Source: CAYNWT01 sp964485095
GTDB taxonomy: Bacteria > Planctomycetota > Planctomycetia > Planctomycetales > Planctomycetaceae
DNA: 64,000 nt
Reading direction: 5' to 3'
Assembly (NCBI GenBank): GCA_964485095.1
Contig: CAZAIB010000001.1
Coordinates: 107,115 to 171,114, forward strand
A model generated the notes under the pieces. The model saw only the letters and a program-made list of their open reading frames with translations. It did no database searches and was not told the origin of the DNA. The translations under genes were made by a program, and so were the position numbers. Shown here piece after piece: positions 45,800 through 54,482 of this stretch (its first letter is position 1; each line of letters starts with the position of its first letter).

Positions 45800-48118
45800 A
45801 TGCGATTCGTGACACTGCTGCTTCTGGTCCACGGTGCCACGTGCGCTCTTGGTGCTCAGCAACTGGCCGATACAAAGCCGCTCACGATCGAAGGCGACAT
45901 CGCATCGCAACTGGTCGAAGGCGTCGATGGGTTCCTGCTTCGTGAACTTGCTGAGTCGGTGCAGAATCGTGAACAGCATTGGAATCGCGACTTCGATTCT
46001 GCTGAGGCCTATTCGAAGTCGCTGGAACCGAACCGCAAACGGCTGGCCCACATTCTTGGTGTGCGCGGCAAGCTGGTTCCGTTCAAGTCGCCAGACATTA
46101 TCGCCACTGTGGATAATTTTGATTCGCTGTTGTCTGATGGCGGTGACTTTGGCATGACGCGAGTCAGCTGGCCGGTTGTCGATTCGCTGAGAGCCGACGG
46201 CCTGTTGTTGACCCCTGTCAAACCGATCGTTGCGGAAGTCGTGCTGATTCCGGACGCGGACCAGTCGCCTGAACAACTCGCCAACACAATCGGAGCCACG
46301 CTGGCCGTGAGCGGTTGCCAGGTTCTGGTTGTAAGAACAGTCTCACGCAGTCGCAGCAAGCGGAATGGTCGAGCGAACCTGACGAACCGCGAGTATCTTC
46401 ACCGGTCGGCGTTTGTGCTGGGCCGCACGTTGATTGGCTACGAAACCCAAATGGTTCTGGCGGGCGTCAACTGGTTCGCAGGCAACGATAGCGATCGGCC
46501 AATCGGTGTGATGGGGCACGGCGAAGGCGGTATGGCAGCAATGTTCGCCGCCGCGATTGACCCGCGCGTTGATGCGATTTGTACGACCGGCTTCTTCGGT
46601 CCGAGGGAACGCAGTTGGACGGAACCGTTGGAACGCAATCTCTTCGGGTTCCTAAGCGAATTCGGCGGCGCTGAGATTCTTAGCATGCTGGCGAACCGAG
46701 CTGTGGTTCTGGCCGCTGCTGATGGACCGTCGTTTGAAGTTTCGGGAGACGGTGCGGCTCCAGCGAAGCTATTGCCAGTCAACCCGATGGTGATGGAGCA
46801 GGAAGTTGCTCGGGCTCGAAGAATTGTTCAACCGATGAATGACGCTGCGGCAAAGTGGGTTGTCATTCGCACGCCACAGGGTGCAATGCGAGACCGCCCA
46901 CTCATCGTTCCCGCGGGGGATGACAAGCTCGCGGTCGAGTTCATCACCGAACGAGACCCCGCAGCGGAATCGGAAATAGAAACCGCGACCAAAGCGTTTT
47001 GTCGGGCGTTGGGTGTGGAACCGGTCGAAGAACTCGAACCGCCCGCGCCTCGCGGAAAGCACACGCGTTCGCCGGAAGTTGCCGAAGCAGAACTGGTGCA
47101 GCACATCGATCAGTACAATCAGTGGCTGCTGAGCGAAAGTCAGTTCGTTCGCAAGCAGTTCATGAAGAAGCTGGATACAAGCTCACCGGAAGCGTATGCA
47201 AAGACGGTGGAGCCGTATCGAACGCACTTCGCGGAGAAGACAATCGGCCGCTTTGACCACAAGTTGCTGCCATTCAACGCTCGGTCGCGGCAGAAGTATG
47301 ACGAACCGAAATGGACCGGGCACGAAGTTGTTCTGGACGTCTTTCCCGACGTCATCGCTTGCGGAATCGTGCTGCTACCCAAAGGCATGAAGCCGGACGA
47401 AAAACGGCCGGTTGTTGTTTGCCAGCATGGCCTGGAAGGTCGTCCGACGGACACAATCGAAGGCAACCACCGAGCGTACCACGACTTCGCAGCAAAGCTG
47501 TGCGAACGCGGCTTCATCGTGTTCGCTCCGCAGAACCTTTACATCTTCAAGGACCGGTTCCGCACCCTGCAGCGCAAGGCCAATCCGTTGGGGAAGACCC
47601 TGTTTTCAATCATCGTGCCGCAACATCAGCAAATCGTGAACTGGCTGAAGTCACTGCCAAACGTGGATAGCCAACGGATCGCGTTCTACGGACTTAGCTA
47701 CGGTGGCAAGTCGGCCATGCGCATTCCGCCGCTTGTGCCGGATTACTGTTTGTCAATCTGTTCGGCCGACTTCAACGAATGGGTTCGCAAGAACGCATCG
47801 ACTCGCGAGAATTTCAGTTACGTCTGGACCGGCGAGTACGAGATCTTTGAATTCGATTTGGGCAGCACTTTCAACTACGCAGAAATGGCCGCGCTTATCG
47901 CGCCGCGACCGTTCATGGTGGAACGCGGGCACTTCGATGGCGTTGGAACCGACGAGTGGGTCGCGTTTGAATTCGCCAGGGTGCGGAACCTGTATGCGGC
48001 TCGGCTGAAGATTCCGGATCGGTGCGAGATTGAATGGTTCGATGGGCCGCACACAATTAATGGGAAGGGGACGTTTGCGTTCTTGCACAAACACCTGAAG
48101 TGGCCGGTTCCGGAGTAG
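45800..48118 (+). CDS. Secreted double alpha/beta-hydrolase (acetylxylan-esterase-like)
   Basis: A 772-residue exported protein (signal peptide ending ALGAQQ) with two hydrolase domains in tandem. The second (about residues 420-770) has a normal nucleophile elbow GLSYGG with Ser633. The first (about residues 110-340) has GHGEGG at the matching position, with Glu242 in place of Ser, so it is probably inactive or structural. Domain 2 resembles prolyl-oligopeptidase-fold acetyl esterases (VVVCQHGLEGRPTD; YCLSICSADFNEW). This suggests a polysaccharide-deacetylating enzyme with a regulatory or binding first domain. Confidence 0.83.
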   Translation: MRFVTLLLLVHGATCALGAQQLADTKPLTIEGDIASQLVEGVDGFLLRELAESVQNREQHWNRDFDSAEAYSKSLEPNRKRLAHILGVRGKLVPFKSPDIIATVDNFDSLLSDGGDFGMTRVSWPVVDSLRADGLLLTPVKPIVAEVVLIPDADQSPEQLANTIGATLAVSGCQVLVVRTVSRSRSKRNGRANLTNREYLHRSAFVLGRTLIGYETQMVLAGVNWFAGNDSDRPIGVMGHGEGGMAAMFAAAIDPRVDAICTTGFFGPRERSWTEPLERNLFGFLSEFGGAEILSMLANRAVVLAAADGPSFEVSGDGAAPAKLLPVNPMVMEQEVARARRIVQPMNDAAAKWVVIRTPQGAMRDRPLIVPAGDDKLAVEFITERDPAAESEIETATKAFCRALGVEPVEELEPPAPRGKHTRSPEVAEAELVQHIDQYNQWLLSESQFVRKQFMKKLDTSSPEAYAKTVEPYRTHFAEKTIGRFDHKLLPFNARSRQKYDEPKWTGHEVVLDVFPDVIACGIVLLPKGMKPDEKRPVVVCQHGLEGRPTDTIEGNHRAYHDFAAKLCERGFIVFAPQNLYIFKDRFRTLQRKANPLGKTLFSIIVPQHQQIVNWLKSLPNVDSQRIAFYGLSYGGKSAMRIPPLVPDYCLSICSADFNEWVRKNASTRENFSYVWTGEYEIFEFDLGSTFNYAEMAALIAPRPFMVERGHFDGVGTDEWVAFEFARVRNLYAARLKIPDRCEIEWFDGPHTINGKGTFAFLHKHLKWPVPE

Positions 48119-48206
48119 CTCATTGCGTGAGGCTTCCATCTGCTGCACCTTGTTTTTAAAACAAATTCGCGAACACCATCCATCTATTGGTTGAAGGAGG
48201 CGAATC

Positions 48207-48596
48207 GTGTCGGAATCCATTGCTGCCGATTACTTCAACCGGTTTCGCAAACACTCGACCTTCCTATGGGTTGCGAGCCATACGCTTCCCGGTTTCGCGT
48301 TGCTTTGCACTTTCGTGCTGGGCGATTCGGACAACTCGGTGGTGCGAGAGATTGTTGACACTGTTAGTCTTCCGTGGTTGTTGTCGGGGCCGGTCCTGGC
48401 ATTGGCTTGCATCGCCGTGACGCCGGACAAACAGCCTGGCAGAGCCTTCATGCTTCTCGTAACCGTGCTGACAATGCCGCCGCTCTCAGCTTTGACGTTC
48501 GGGCTATGTCTCATGGTTCCAGCCATCGCGTTTCCGCTGTTCTTGCTGTGGCTATTTGCCGCGTACCGAGCTGCCCGCAGAGGGATTTGGGATTAG
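48207..48596 (+). CDS. Hypothetical membrane protein
   Basis: A 129-residue protein with about four membrane segments (residues 17-38, 52-72, 82-102 and 104-124) and short charged loops. GTG start with a strong ribosome binding site (GAAGGAGGCG). No family recognised. It is convergent with the DUF1499 gene. Confidence 0.6.
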   Translation: MSESIAADYFNRFRKHSTFLWVASHTLPGFALLCTFVLGDSDNSVVREIVDTVSLPWLLSGPVLALACIAVTPDKQPGRAFMLLVTVLTMPPLSALTFGLCLMVPAIAFPLFLLWLFAAYRAARRGIWD

Positions 48597-48647
48597 GCCA
48601 GGTAGCCCGGTCCCGCACTCGAGAAACCCGGCAGGTTCCAGGTCAAT

Positions 48648-49115
48648 TCACGAACCAAACGCTGCAGCCAGTTGCTCCATCCGTTTGCGGTTCGCTCCGA
48701 GGTCTGAGTGGCCAATGCGGCTGGCGGAACGGAAATGGACGACCTTTTCGTCCTCGTCGATCAGCAGTTCCACATCGTCGACGTACCGCATGAGGGCCGT
48801 GGTGAACTCGGCTCGGATGTAATTGTCCGTCTCTTCTGTAATTTTTGAGCGGGGAATTGATCCGATTGCTGTCTTTAGGCGTTCTCGAACACTGGTGAGG
48901 TCGCCGGTGAATGGAATCGGTTCCATCTGGTGCGACGGTTCGCTGGCTTGAGTGCAAACGCAGTTGGGAGAACCTGGACAGTCTGTTAACCGGCCCTCTT
49001 TGACACCGAGGTTGTCCGGAGCCTGACTCAGCCAATTCATCATGAGCAGCCCCAATATTGGAAGCACAATGAGTAGCGTAAAAACGATCGCGATCACTCT
49101 GCGGAGGTTCTTCAT
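48648..49115 (-). CDS. DUF1499 domain membrane-anchored protein
   Basis: A 155-residue protein with an N-terminal membrane helix (about residues 7-27) and a DUF1499 domain marked by DCPGSPNCVCTQA near residue 50 and VELLIDEDEKVVHFRSASRIG near residue 120 (pattern). The family is widespread but uncharacterised. The ATG at 49113-49115 is chosen because the helix begins there; a longer in-frame start is not supported. Confidence 0.82.
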   Translation of the reverse strand: MKNLRRVIAIVFTLLIVLPILGLLMMNWLSQAPDNLGVKEGRLTDCPGSPNCVCTQASEPSHQMEPIPFTGDLTSVRERLKTAIGSIPRSKITEETDNYIRAEFTTALMRYVDDVELLIDEDEKVVHFRSASRIGHSDLGANRKRMEQLAAAFGS

Positions 49116-49222
49116 ATCCGGATTGAAGAGCGATGCGACGCTGGCTTCAAGGGCCAGGCATTGCCGATATGAATTGCAGTCGGCATAATCGGCGAACTTG
49201 AATTGGCGGGACGACAAATTCT

Positions 49223-49642
49223 ATGGAAGCACCAGGCGCCTTAACGCATCAGCACTCTGCCAGCCCAGAGGTTGTGTGTGAAACGGGCTGCGAGTACGTG
49301 GTCGATGCATTCGACTGCAGTCCCCTGGTTCTTCGAGATCTGGCCGCTTTGCGATCTCTGTGTGACCGAATCGTCACCGATCTTCGTTTAAACGTTGTGG
49401 GCGAACCACAGTGGCACCAGTTTCCTGATCCCGGTGGCGTGACGGGGTTGTATCTGCTGTCAGAATCGCATCTTGCCTGTCACACGTACCCGGAAATCGG
49501 GTTCGCCAGCTTCAACCTGTATTGCTGCCGCCCAAAGACTGACTGGGCCTGGCAGGACGTTTTGGGACCACAACTTGAGTCGAGCAACGTCACCGTTCGC
49601 CGGCTCCCTCGAGGCAAACAGCCTGGCGAGGAACAAGCATGA
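49223..49642 (+). CDS. S-adenosylmethionine decarboxylase-like protein (SpeH type)
   Basis: A 139-residue class 1B AdoMet decarboxylase homologue. The self-cleavage motif SESHLACHTYPE places the pyruvoyl-forming Ser at 82, with His87 and Cys102 at the same spacings (+5 and +20) as in the Thermotoga enzyme, so the active residues are all present. AdoMetDC supplies decarboxylated AdoMet for polyamine synthesis. Its stop overlaps the DUF4178 start by 4 nt, so it is the first gene of a five-gene operon rather than a classic speD-speE pair. Confidence 0.9.
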   Translation: MEAPGALTHQHSASPEVVCETGCEYVVDAFDCSPLVLRDLAALRSLCDRIVTDLRLNVVGEPQWHQFPDPGGVTGLYLLSESHLACHTYPEIGFASFNLYCCRPKTDWAWQDVLGPQLESSNVTVRRLPRGKQPGEEQA

Positions 49643-51198
49643 AGCGGAAAGTCGCAGCGTGTCCTTCGTGCAGCGGGCCCGTGGAGTTTCAAATCTCTAC
49701 TTCGCTGGTCACGGTGTGCGGGTTCTGCAATTCGGCAGTGGGCCGAGCGGACAAGGCGCTGGAGGATCATGGCAAGGTCGCCGACCTGGTTCAGATTGAC
49801 TCGCCGCTGAGAGTTGGTCAGCACGGGACTTACGAACGCAAAAGCTTCAATATTGTGGGCCGCGTCCAGTACAGGCACCCGGCCGGTGGCGTTTGGAACG
49901 AGTGGTACCTGATGTTTCCCAGTGGCCGCTGGGGCTGGCTGGCGGAAGCTCAGGGTAAGAACTACCTCACGTTTGAGAAGAAGTTATCCGCCGAGATGAA
50001 GTTGCCGGACTACGAGAACCTGGGTGTCGGTTCCAGTTTCACGATGGGCAACTTCGGCAATTTCACGGTCACGGAAAAAGGAACCGCTACCACGATTGCC
50101 GCTGAGGGTGAGATCCCATGGCGGTTCACGCCGAACCAACAAATGGTGTTCGCCGATTTAGAATCGCCGGACGGCGGGTTCGCTTCGTTCGAGTACCAAA
50201 ACAACCTGGCAGCCGGTGTGTTTGTCGGCAGTGAAATCAAGCTGGATGATCTCGGCCTGCCGCTTGAACCAGAAGACTACGGCGCGTTCGCTACAGCCAA
50301 CACGGCTGCGATTTCGCTTAACTGCCCACACTGTGCGGGTCCGCTGACACTACACGCTCCGGATTCGACTGAACGCGTTTGTTGCCCCAACTGCAACTCG
50401 TTGCTGGATGCGTCGCAGGGCAAGTTGGAATATTTTTCAACGCTTAAGATGAAGAAGGTGAAACCTGTCTTGCCACTGGGCGGCACGGGTAAGTTTCGCG
50501 GAAACGAATACACGATTATCGGGTTCATGGAACGGTTTACCAAGTACGCGGGAACCGTGTACCCCTGGACCGAATACTTGTTGTACTCCCGGCCGCTCGG
50601 CTATCGCTGGTTAATTCACAGCGAGGGACATTGGACGTTTGCAGAACCCATTTCGGCAGCCGACTTCAAATCGCGCCACTACGACGGTGAAGAGTTCCGC
50701 CTGTTCGACAAATGTCGCGCGACGGTTCGATATGTGGTAGGCGAGTTCTACTGGAAGGTCATGCTGGGTGAAGGCGTCGATTGCGCAGACTTCATTGCTC
50801 CGCCGCGAATGATTTCGAAAGAGTACACCATCAAGATTGTTGATGGTCGCTCCAGCGAAGAGATTAACGTCTCGCTGTCGCATCATGTCCCTCATGAAGA
50901 AATCGAGGCAGCGTTTGGCGTCACAGAACTCTGGCGACCGTGGAGCGTGGGGCCGGTTCAGCCTGCTCCCAAACGTGGCGGCGTCTACATGCTGTGGGCC
51001 GCGTTTATTGGAGTCCTGGTGCTGGTCAACGTTTTGTTTTCCGCACTCGCAAAGAAGACCGGCGTCGATCAGTGGCTGTTTTTCTACGCTCTGGTGTTTG
51101 TGTCTATCGTGCCCATCTGCACGCTGCTGCACTCTTACCAGTTTGAAGTGAATCGCTGGAAAGACAGCGACTACAGCCCTTACGCAACAGACGATTAG
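49639..51198 (+). CDS. DUF4178 zinc-ribbon membrane protein
   Basis: A 519-residue protein with two copies of a unit: a zinc ribbon (ACPSCSGPVEF..CGFC, then NCPHCAGPLTL..CPNC) each followed by a beta-rich DUF4178 domain (YERKSFNIVGRVQY; GNEYTIIGFMERF). Two C-terminal membrane helices near residues 450-500 anchor it. DUF4178 is found beside DUF350 and AdoMet decarboxylase genes in bacterial operons related to the E. coli yjfK/yjfL cluster. It starts inside the speH-like gene (ATGA overlap), so it is coupled to it. Confidence 0.85.
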   Translation: MKRKVAACPSCSGPVEFQISTSLVTVCGFCNSAVGRADKALEDHGKVADLVQIDSPLRVGQHGTYERKSFNIVGRVQYRHPAGGVWNEWYLMFPSGRWGWLAEAQGKNYLTFEKKLSAEMKLPDYENLGVGSSFTMGNFGNFTVTEKGTATTIAAEGEIPWRFTPNQQMVFADLESPDGGFASFEYQNNLAAGVFVGSEIKLDDLGLPLEPEDYGAFATANTAAISLNCPHCAGPLTLHAPDSTERVCCPNCNSLLDASQGKLEYFSTLKMKKVKPVLPLGGTGKFRGNEYTIIGFMERFTKYAGTVYPWTEYLLYSRPLGYRWLIHSEGHWTFAEPISAADFKSRHYDGEEFRLFDKCRATVRYVVGEFYWKVMLGEGVDCADFIAPPRMISKEYTIKIVDGRSSEEINVSLSHHVPHEEIEAAFGVTELWRPWSVGPVQPAPKRGGVYMLWAAFIGVLVLVNVLFSALAKKTGVDQWLFFYALVFVSIVPICTLLHSYQFEVNRWKDSDYSPYATDD

Positions 51199-51210
51199 AT
51201 CAGCGATCAA

Positions 51211-51390
51211 ATGAAATCATTCACAACACTCATGAAAATCTATTTGGCCGTGGGAACCATGGTTTCCATCTGGTTCGTTGTTGCAGCGGCCAATGAATGG
51301 AAGGCTCCCAACCTCGGTTTCCTTGACGGCTCATCAAGCAGCCGTCGTAGCGGACGGAGTTCGGCAGGTTTCTGGGGCGGAGGAAAATAA
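51211..51390 (+). CDS. 59-residue membrane-tethered peptide
   Basis: One hydrophobic helix (about residues 9-28, KIYLAVGTMVSIWFVVAAAN) and a Ser/Arg/Gly-rich tail ending FWGGGK. It starts 12 nt after the DUF4178 stop and ends 2 nt before the DUF350 start, so it is tightly embedded in the operon. No family recognised; the tail could be a target for modification. Confidence 0.7.
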   Translation: MKSFTTLMKIYLAVGTMVSIWFVVAAANEWKAPNLGFLDGSSSSRRSGRSSAGFWGGGK

Positions 51391-51392
51391 CC

Positions 51393-51689
51393 ATGACAAA
51401 CATCATCTCACTGATCATGCAGGACGGCCGCAACGCGGCAGACAAGGCGATTGAAGTCACGGGTGGAGCCGACCACTACGGTGAGCTTGGGTTTCATCTG
51501 CTCTCAGGCATCCTGTTTTCCATCGTCGGCATCGCGGTTCTGGCCGCTTGCTTTTGGCTGATGGAACGCCTGACTCCGTTCTCGATTGTCAAAGAAATCG
51601 AAGAACACCAAAACACGTCACTGGCGATCGTGATGGGGGCGGTTGTTATCGCGATGTCGATTATTATTGCGGCCGCCATTCACGGTTAG
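51393..51689 (+). CDS. DUF350 membrane protein (YjfL-like)
   Basis: A 98-residue DUF350 membrane protein with two or three helices (residues 33-55 and 76-96) and the acidic EIEEHQNTSLAIVMGAV connecting block typical of the family (pattern). DUF350 proteins such as E. coli YjfL are uncharacterised inner-membrane proteins. It follows the small peptide gene by 2 nt and precedes a further small membrane protein, so all share one transcript. Confidence 0.88.
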   Translation: MTNIISLIMQDGRNAADKAIEVTGGADHYGELGFHLLSGILFSIVGIAVLAACFWLMERLTPFSIVKEIEEHQNTSLAIVMGAVVIAMSIIIAAAIHG

Positions 51690-51701
51690 GCAGGCGGTCG
51701 A

Positions 51702-51884
51702 ATGGCGCTTGGGTTAGCCACTGCGGCTTTCTGGGGTAGTAGCCTGATATTGATCGGGACGTCCATCTATATGGTTTGGAATAGCCGACCGATCCAAGAC
51801 CGCCGTATGAGCCAGCGGGATCTCGACGCTGTCTCCAATCACCCGTCAATCCTTTGGATTGGCCGGCGTCCGGAAACTGACTGA
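51702..51884 (+). CDS. Small one-helix protein at the operon end
   Basis: A 60-residue protein with one N-terminal helix (about residues 2-25, ALGLATAAFWGSSLILIGTS) and a basic tail (RPIQDRRMSQRDLD). ATG start 12 nt after the DUF350 stop. No recognised family. Confidence 0.5.
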   Translation: MALGLATAAFWGSSLILIGTSIYMVWNSRPIQDRRMSQRDLDAVSNHPSILWIGRRPETD

Positions 51885-51935
51885 ACCAGCCTCGCCGCAT
51901 GTGTGTCACTCTGGAATTGCCGCAAGCTAATTCCA

Positions 51936-52532
51936 ATGACCAAAGAACGCCAAATACGCGCCTGCTATGACAAAGACACGATTGTCATCTACCAGGCGTA
52001 TTCCGACCAGATTGCTGACGCGGCGATTAAGCAGCAGCGGTTCGTCTCGCCGTTCTCGTTTCATCGAATGACGTGGATCAAGCCGTCATTCCTGTGGTTG
52101 ATGCACCGCAGCAACTGGGGCCAGAAAAGCAATCAGCAGCGGACATTGGCGGTTCATATCTCGCGAACTGGCTGGGACAAGGCGCTCTCCCTGGGCGTGT
52201 TGACTCACCCGGAACCGGCCGTGTTCGCAAATCCGACCGATTGGGCACCGCGGTTCCGTGACGCGCCCGTTCACATCCAATGGGATACCGAACGATCACT
52301 GCGCGGTGCGGGATTAGCTCATTACAGCATTCAGGTTGGCATTGGCCGGCAGTTGATTCGTGAGTTCGTAGACGAGTGGATCGTGAAGATCGAAGACTTG
52401 TCACCGGCAGTCGCCAAGATGCGAACGTTCATGCGATCAGGAAATCGGAAAAATGCCAAGCGACTGTTGCCTCCCGAACGCGTGTACCCAGTTGACCCAA
52501 TCGTCGGTAAGCGAATTCACATGGACGTCTGA
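51936..52532 (+). CDS. DUF4291 family protein
   Basis: A 198-residue DUF4291 protein, marked by RQIRACYDKDTIVIYQAY at the start, RMTWIKPSFLWLMHRSNWG and TLAVHISRTGWDKAL. The family resembles ADP-ribosyltransferase-like folds in part, but its activity is unestablished. It lies 51 nt after the last operon gene and may belong to the same transcript. The ATG at 51936 is used because the family motif begins immediately after it. Confidence 0.88.
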   Translation: MTKERQIRACYDKDTIVIYQAYSDQIADAAIKQQRFVSPFSFHRMTWIKPSFLWLMHRSNWGQKSNQQRTLAVHISRTGWDKALSLGVLTHPEPAVFANPTDWAPRFRDAPVHIQWDTERSLRGAGLAHYSIQVGIGRQLIREFVDEWIVKIEDLSPAVAKMRTFMRSGNRKNAKRLLPPERVYPVDPIVGKRIHMDV

Positions 52533-52573
52533 GTTCGCTTCTGGCCAGAACGGCTGTAGAATTGAAACTGACT

Positions 52574-52947
52574 GAAGTGGACCAGGCGATCGCGTTGGTG
52601 GCTTGCTGCCAGCGAGGAAAGTCCGGGCTCCATAGGACACGGTGGTGGGTAACTCCCACCGTCCGCGAGGATCGGGCAAGTGCAACAGAAAGTAAACTGC
52701 CCCAAAGGTTCGCCCTTGAGGTGAGACCCTCGGGTCTCCGGGGTAAGAGGTGAAATGGTGCGGTAAGAGCGCACCGGCGGTTCGTGTAAGCGAGCCGGCC
52801 AGGTAAACCCCACCGGGAGCAAAACCAAGCAGAGGGAAGGTTCGGTTCGGACCGCTTGACCCTCGGGTCGGTTGCTAGAGGCGGCAGGTAACTGTCGTCG
52901 CAGATAAATGGTCGCCCACGACACAACCCGGCTTATCGGTCCACTTC
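52574..52947 (+). ncRNA. rnpB: RNase P RNA (bacterial type A)
   Basis: The catalytic RNA of RNase P, which matures tRNA 5' ends. Conserved cores are visible: GAGGAAAGTCCGGGCTC near 52614, ACAGAA near 52684, and CAGATAAATGG with CCACGACA near 52900-52923. The ends pair through a perfect 14-bp P1 helix formed by ACTGAAGTGGACC (52571-52583) and GGTCCACTTCAGT (52938-52950) plus one outer pair. Secondary-structure features fit the ancestral A type. It is transcribed with the plus strand, 40 nt after the DUF4291 stop. Confidence 0.97.
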
Positions 52948-53005
52948 AGTCTTTTCATTTCAACAGCCGATTGACTCGGCACCCAGCCGACTCAATGATT
53001 GCCAC

Positions 53006-53539
53006 ATGGATTTTGATAGCTACAACCAGGAAGACCAGTTCCGTTCCGCATGGGATGCGATCACAATCGCTCGTCCGGTGGACTACTCGCTGTTTACGTT
53101 TGGTGACAGCGACCTGCCTTACTTCCTCGTGACTGAGGGAACCGCAGACGATCCGATGGTGACTGTGCAGGAAGGCAGCGTGAACATCGCCCGCCCCCGC
53201 ATTATCACTCCGGAAAACATGCACCCTGAATTCCGCAACTTCTTTGAAAGCGAAGCGGAGTACGGTTACGTGGAATTCCTGATGGCTCGCACAGCTGCGT
53301 TCGGGAACCTCAAGATCACCAACAATGAAGGGCCGGCTCGCATTGTCACCGATACCGTGGCTGAAGCCGTAGCCCGACTCAATAAGCAGCTGGACGACAT
53401 CGAAGAAGAACACACTGCGATCCTGACGGCCCCGATGAGCCTCGCTGGCTTCGCTGTTCTGCGTTACGCATCAGAACGCGTCATGGCCAGCACGCCCGGC
53501 AACATTCAGGAACTTAGAGAACGCGGCTTCCTGCCTTAA
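53006..53539 (+). CDS. Conserved hypothetical protein
   Basis: A 177-residue soluble protein without recognised motifs. It has an acidic N-terminus (DFDSYNQEDQF), a GDSDLPYFLVTEG segment and a helical C-terminus (AEAVARLNKQLDDIEEEH). No signal peptide. It begins about 60 nt after rnpB. A conserved, perhaps planctomycete-specific protein, given its coherent composition; function unknown. Confidence 0.6.
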   Translation: MDFDSYNQEDQFRSAWDAITIARPVDYSLFTFGDSDLPYFLVTEGTADDPMVTVQEGSVNIARPRIITPENMHPEFRNFFESEAEYGYVEFLMARTAAFGNLKITNNEGPARIVTDTVAEAVARLNKQLDDIEEEHTAILTAPMSLAGFAVLRYASERVMASTPGNIQELRERGFLP

Positions 53540-53574
53540 GCTCAGCAGCCAACACACAACACCGCGCACGAAAA

Positions 53575-53600
53575 AGGGCTGCTGGATTTCCAGCAGCCCT
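53575..53600 (-). terminator. Intrinsic terminator, 11-bp stem
   Basis: AGGGCTGCTGG, loop ATTT, CCAGCAGCCCT. Reading the minus strand, the stem is followed by TTTTT, so it mainly ends the lipoprotein gene at 53638-54237; on the plus strand the tail is only weakly T-rich. Confidence 0.85.
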
Positions 53601-53637
53601 TCATGATTTCTCAGACCCGTTTGAACGGTCAGAAACG

Positions 53638-54237
53638 CTACGGCGATGGCAATTCGCTTGAAGCACTCGTACAGCGGATCAGGTGGTCGTGGTCAATGTA
53701 GACGACTTCTTCACTCTCATCACTGTGAGTGAATGGGATCGGCCAGGCCGATCGGATTGTCTTGGTGTAGTACACCGTGCACTTGTAGTGACAGTGGTGT
53801 AGTCGAGCCGGTCCGACCATCGGGTAGAACTTGCATTCGTCCAGGCGATCAACGATTGGCTCAACAACAATTCGAACATTGTTGCGGCTGGTCTCCGCAA
53901 GGAACGCAAAGCCACCAGATGTTTCATCCGGCAACGCTCGCATCACTTCGTCCGGTGTTGGAGGGTCAACACAGAAGATCGGAGCGTGGTCGCCCTCAAC
54001 CGGATCAAGAACAGGAACGCGATCGTAGCGTTCTTCTTCATGATAACGGTCTTCGATCCGTTGACTCTGCCATGCACTCACAGGCACAGGAGGCAGGGCC
54101 TTCCAGAAAACGAGCCCTTCCCAGAGGACACCAGCAAACCCACCCATCAGGGTGCAACCGCTGTTGCCAACCGTCATCAGACAGATGAGGCCGAGAAAGG
54201 TAAACGTTTTGAACTGCTTAATCAAAGCTGACATCAT
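53638..54237 (-). CDS. Putative lipoprotein
   Basis: A 199-residue exported lipoprotein. The N-terminus (MMSALIKQFKTFTFLGLICL) leads to the lipobox-like VGNSGC, where Cys would be the lipidated residue. The mature part has a Pro-rich region and a His/Cys-containing segment (RLHHCHYKCTVYY). No family recognised. The first of two adjacent ATGs (54235-54237) is preceded by a good AAGGAAGCG site. It ends at an intrinsic terminator. Confidence 0.7.
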   Translation of the reverse strand: MMSALIKQFKTFTFLGLICLMTVGNSGCTLMGGFAGVLWEGLVFWKALPPVPVSAWQSQRIEDRYHEEERYDRVPVLDPVEGDHAPIFCVDPPTPDEVMRALPDETSGGFAFLAETSRNNVRIVVEPIVDRLDECKFYPMVGPARLHHCHYKCTVYYTKTIRSAWPIPFTHSDESEEVVYIDHDHLIRCTSASSELPSP

Positions 54238-54428
54238 TCGCTTCCTTGAAAGCGTTGCTTCTCCAGGTCCGTCCTCCGGACCGCCATGGAGACAAGCTAT
54301 TTCCACACTTTGTGTATCGAGCGTTTGACCAGGTAAACTTGTGAGAATATTCCGGTTTTGTCGGTTTTCCCGATTCAAGCGGCCCGGCTTGGTTTGAGTA
54401 AACGCAATCGGCGATTACTGCCACTAAA

Positions 54429-54455
54429 AAAGCCCCCGGAATTTCCGGAGGCTTT
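54429..54455 (-). terminator. Intrinsic terminator of the BON gene
   Basis: AAAGCCCCCGGA pairs with TCCGGAGGCTTT (one mismatch) around an ATT loop. On the minus strand it is followed by a run of Ts, ending the BON-domain transcript. Confidence 0.8.
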
Positions 54456-54482
54456 GTGTCTCTTCAGTCTGGCTTTCACGAC

